NCBI GenBank assembly: GCA_017615135.1
Contig: JAGAAU010000166.1
Coordinates: forward strand, 1-7,533
Direction: 5' to 3'
From: Bacteroidales bacterium
GTDB lineage: Bacteria; Bacteroidota; Bacteroidia; Bacteroidales; UBA932
DNA length: 7,533 bases
Numbering within the stretch: the first letter of the stretch is position 1; the number at the start of each line of letters is the position of its first letter. Of this stretch, positions 6,804 through 7,533 are shown piece after piece. The translations under genes were made by a program, and so were the position numbers. The notes under the pieces were generated by a model. The model was not told the DNA's origin, ran no database searches, and saw only the letters and a program-made list of their open reading frames with translations.

Positions 6804-7533
6804 TTATTTATTGAAACGTTTGAACTTTCGTACGACTGGCTGTGTCTCGGCGATTATTTTCCTGCAGGCTTCCTCTGTGAGTGACGCCGCATCTGTGCCC
6901 GCAGGGAGCTTGTAATTCTTTCCGCCGGCCTTGATATATGGCCCGTAACGGCCGTTCATGACCATAATGCCGTCCCATTCCTTGAGGGGCTTCTGTTCGT
7001 CGGCCTTGTTCCCGTTTCCCTCTATCAGGGCTATGCAGTCGTCCAGGCTGATGCCGTCCGTAGTGGTTCCGCGGGGGAGGGAGAAGTTTTTGTCGCCGTA
7101 TTTTATGTATGGTCCGTAGCGGCCTTTCATTGCCACTATCGGGATTCCCTTGTATTCACCTACCGTGCGGGGCTGCTTCAGCAGTTTCAGGGCGTCTTCC
7201 AGGGTGATGTTTTCTATCAGCTGCCCGCGGCCCAGGCTGGCGCAGACCTTGTTCTCCCCGTCGCCCTTCTGCACGAAAGGACCGTACTGCCCGAATTTTG
7301 CCACTATGCGGCTGCCGTCGGCAGGGTCGGTTCCGAGTTCCCTTTCCACCTTCGAGAACTGGCGGTCTTCCACGGCCGCCACAACCCTTTCGTGGAAGGG
7401 ATAGTAGAATTCGGAAATCACCTCGTTCCAGACGCGGGCGCCCTCGGCGATATTGTCGAAGTCTTTCTCTACGGTGGCGGTAAAGTCGTAATTCATTATG
7501 TCAGGGAAGTTTGCGCAGAGATAATCGGTTACT
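6804..7533 (-). CDS. topA: DNA topoisomerase I, C-terminal part (5' end outside the window)
   Basis: Type IA topoisomerase I relaxes negatively supercoiled DNA. Only the last 242 codons or so are present; the frame is open to the right edge, starting V-T-D-Y-L-C-A-N-F-P-D-I-M-N-Y-D-F-T-A, so the Met at 7496 is internal. The first 50 or so visible residues are the end of the core domain, including MNYDFTATVEKDFDNIAEG. Next come three C-terminal repeats marked by FGQYGPFVQ, KGRYGPYIK and NGRYGPYIK, each with a following NFSLP/NYKLP-type or LGRG-type strand. No paired-cysteine zinc ribbon is present, unlike E. coli TopA. The catalytic tyrosine lies upstream, outside the window. The protein ends in a basic tail, RKFKRFNK, and a TAA stop 8 nt before the lrp-type gene. 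Confidence 0.93.
   Translation of the reverse strand, partial: VTDYLCANFPDIMNYDFTATVEKDFDNIAEGARVWNEVISEFYYPFHERVVAAVEDRQFSKVERELGTDPADGSRIVAKFGQYGPFVQKGDGENKVCASLGRGQLIENITLEDALKLLKQPRTVGEYKGIPIVAMKGRYGPYIKYGDKNFSLPRGTTTDGISLDDCIALIEGNGNKADEQKPLKEWDGIMVMNGRYGPYIKAGGKNYKLPAGTDAASLTEEACRKIIAETQPVVRKFKRFNK

Noticed and set aside
7494..7496. ATG as the start of a 230-residue protein at the right edge
   Set aside because: The frame stays open upstream with typical TopA residues (V-T-D-Y-L and so on), so this Met is internal and the gene is truncated by the window edge.

Overview
The window is a run of housekeeping genes from a member of the Bacteroidota, most likely the order Bacteroidales; Rikenellaceae/Alistipes is a guess from the moderately high GC and protein style, not a demonstrated assignment. 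Three things point there: the mreB-mreC-mreD-mrdA-rodA gene order, a topoisomerase I C-terminus built of 'GRYGPY' repeats with no cysteine zinc ribbons, and promoter elements matching the Bacteroidota -7 consensus TAnnTTTG.

Layout, left to right. Positions 1-39 (-) hold the first codons of an unidentified hydrophobic protein that runs off the left edge. Positions 58-5544 (-) hold a tightly packed five-gene elongasome operon, transcribed right to left as mreB, mreC, mreD, mrdA (PBP2) and rodA. Every junction is a 2-3 nt gap or a 4-nt ATGA overlap. Positions 5545-5601 are a short divergent promoter region. Positions 5602-6309 (+) hold ispD, the only plus-strand gene. Positions 6298-6795 (-) hold an Lrp/AsnC-type regulator whose 3' end overlaps that of ispD. 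Positions 6804-7533 (-) hold the C-terminal part of topA, cut by the right edge. No stretch longer than 60 bases lacks a gene. I see no tRNA, rRNA, CRISPR array, insertion sequence, attachment site or convincing intrinsic terminator.

How the genes work together. MreB filaments, with MreC and MreD, organise the RodA glycosyltransferase and the PBP2 transpeptidase for lateral wall synthesis. IspD makes an intermediate of the MEP isoprenoid pathway, which ultimately supplies undecaprenyl phosphate, the lipid carrier for wall precursors. The divergent mreB/ispD promoter region therefore sits between wall assembly and supply of its carrier. TopA and the Lrp-family regulator form a separate, probably co-transcribed pair.

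I found no undescribed system. The points most worth a second look are the almost abutting divergent -7 elements, the Cys/His cluster around the PBP2 active site, the convergent ispD/lrp overlap, and the unidentified gene at the left edge.
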